From: CAZCDS01 sp964497585
Lineage (GTDB): Bacteria; Desulfobacterota; Desulfomonilia; Desulfomonilales; Desulfomonilaceae
Assembly (NCBI GenBank): GCA_964497585.1
Contig: CAZCDS010000100.1
Coordinates: 1 to 16,632 of the forward strand
Length of the DNA: 16,632 nt
Direction of reading: 5' to 3'
Numbering within the stretch: the stretch's first letter is position 1; every line of letters begins with the position of its first letter. The notes under the pieces are model-generated. The model saw nothing but the letters and a program-made list of their open reading frames with translations. It was not told where the DNA came from and did not search any database. The position numbers and the translations under genes were made by a program. Of this stretch, positions 16,591-16,632 are shown in pieces.

Positions 16591-16632
16591 AGTGGTTGCA
16601 AAACCGCGAAATCCACATTGTGGGGCGGGGGT
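16591..16632 (+). repeat. Second, truncated copy of the short repeat
   Basis: Aligned without gaps, 16591-16616 matches 16245-16270 at 24 of 26 positions, and weaker similarity (33 of 42 overall) continues to the window edge, where the copy is cut off. It has the same orientation as the first copy. Confidence 0.45.

Larger units (their letters stand above)
16192..16632. other. Gene-free right end of the window
   Basis: No credible gene in these 441 nt. The stretch holds the short repeat with terminal inverted repeats (16247-16326), a second partial copy (16591-16632) and a homopolymer palindrome (16556-16578), each listed separately. Confidence 0.55.

Overview
The window looks like part of the chromosome of a strictly anaerobic, aromatic-degrading bacterium. 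A sulfate-reducing or syntrophic Desulfobacterota (formerly Deltaproteobacteria; Syntrophorhabdus-, Desulfomonile- or Desulfatiglans-like) is the best guess. This rests on the gene content (benzoyl-CoA-pathway enzymes, phenylphosphate-synthase-like subunits, a multi-cluster Fe-S protein), on two -24/-12 (sigma-54) promoters, and on long gene-free gaps. The host is inferred; no taxonomic marker is present.

Layout. The left half (105-8183) is entirely on the minus strand. In transcription order it reads: a stand-alone PEP-synthase-type ATP-binding domain protein (phenylphosphate synthase subunit B-like), a CBS-CBS-ACT protein (subunit C-like), a three-gene molybdenum hydroxylase/reductase in FAD - [2Fe-2S] - Mo order, and a Cys-rich Fe-S protein with a winged-helix-like N-terminus. 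The right half (12102-16191) is entirely on the plus strand: a zinc-type alcohol dehydrogenase matching 6-hydroxycyclohex-1-ene-1-carbonyl-CoA dehydrogenase, a crotonase matching cyclohexa-1,5-diene-1-carbonyl-CoA hydratase, a phenylacetate-CoA-ligase-family adenylating enzyme and a 50-residue protein. The two halves are divergent, separated by about 3.9 kb in which I recognise no gene.

Working model (inference). Phenol would be activated to phenylphosphate, carboxylated to 4-hydroxybenzoate (carboxylase not in the window), ligated to CoA (the PaaK-like ligase is one candidate), dehydroxylated to benzoyl-CoA (the molybdenum enzyme is a candidate), reduced to the dienoyl-CoA (reductase not in the window), then hydrated and oxidised by the two right-hand enzymes. 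Two pieces do not fit neatly. The catalytic-His subunit A of phenylphosphate synthase is absent here, and the FAD subunit of the molybdenum enzyme lacks the [4Fe-4S] insertion that defines 4-hydroxybenzoyl-CoA reductase.

Regulation. A perfect sigma-54 core lies about 190 nt upstream of the dehydrogenase-hydratase operon, and a one-mismatch core lies just upstream of the ppsB-like gene, suggesting that both arms answer to an enhancer-binding activator encoded elsewhere. Inverted repeats (1316-1341, 11662-11680, 12042-12070) are candidate operator, enhancer or leader structures. The right end carries a short MITE-like repeat and a G14-C9 homopolymer palindrome that may be an assembly-sensitive site.
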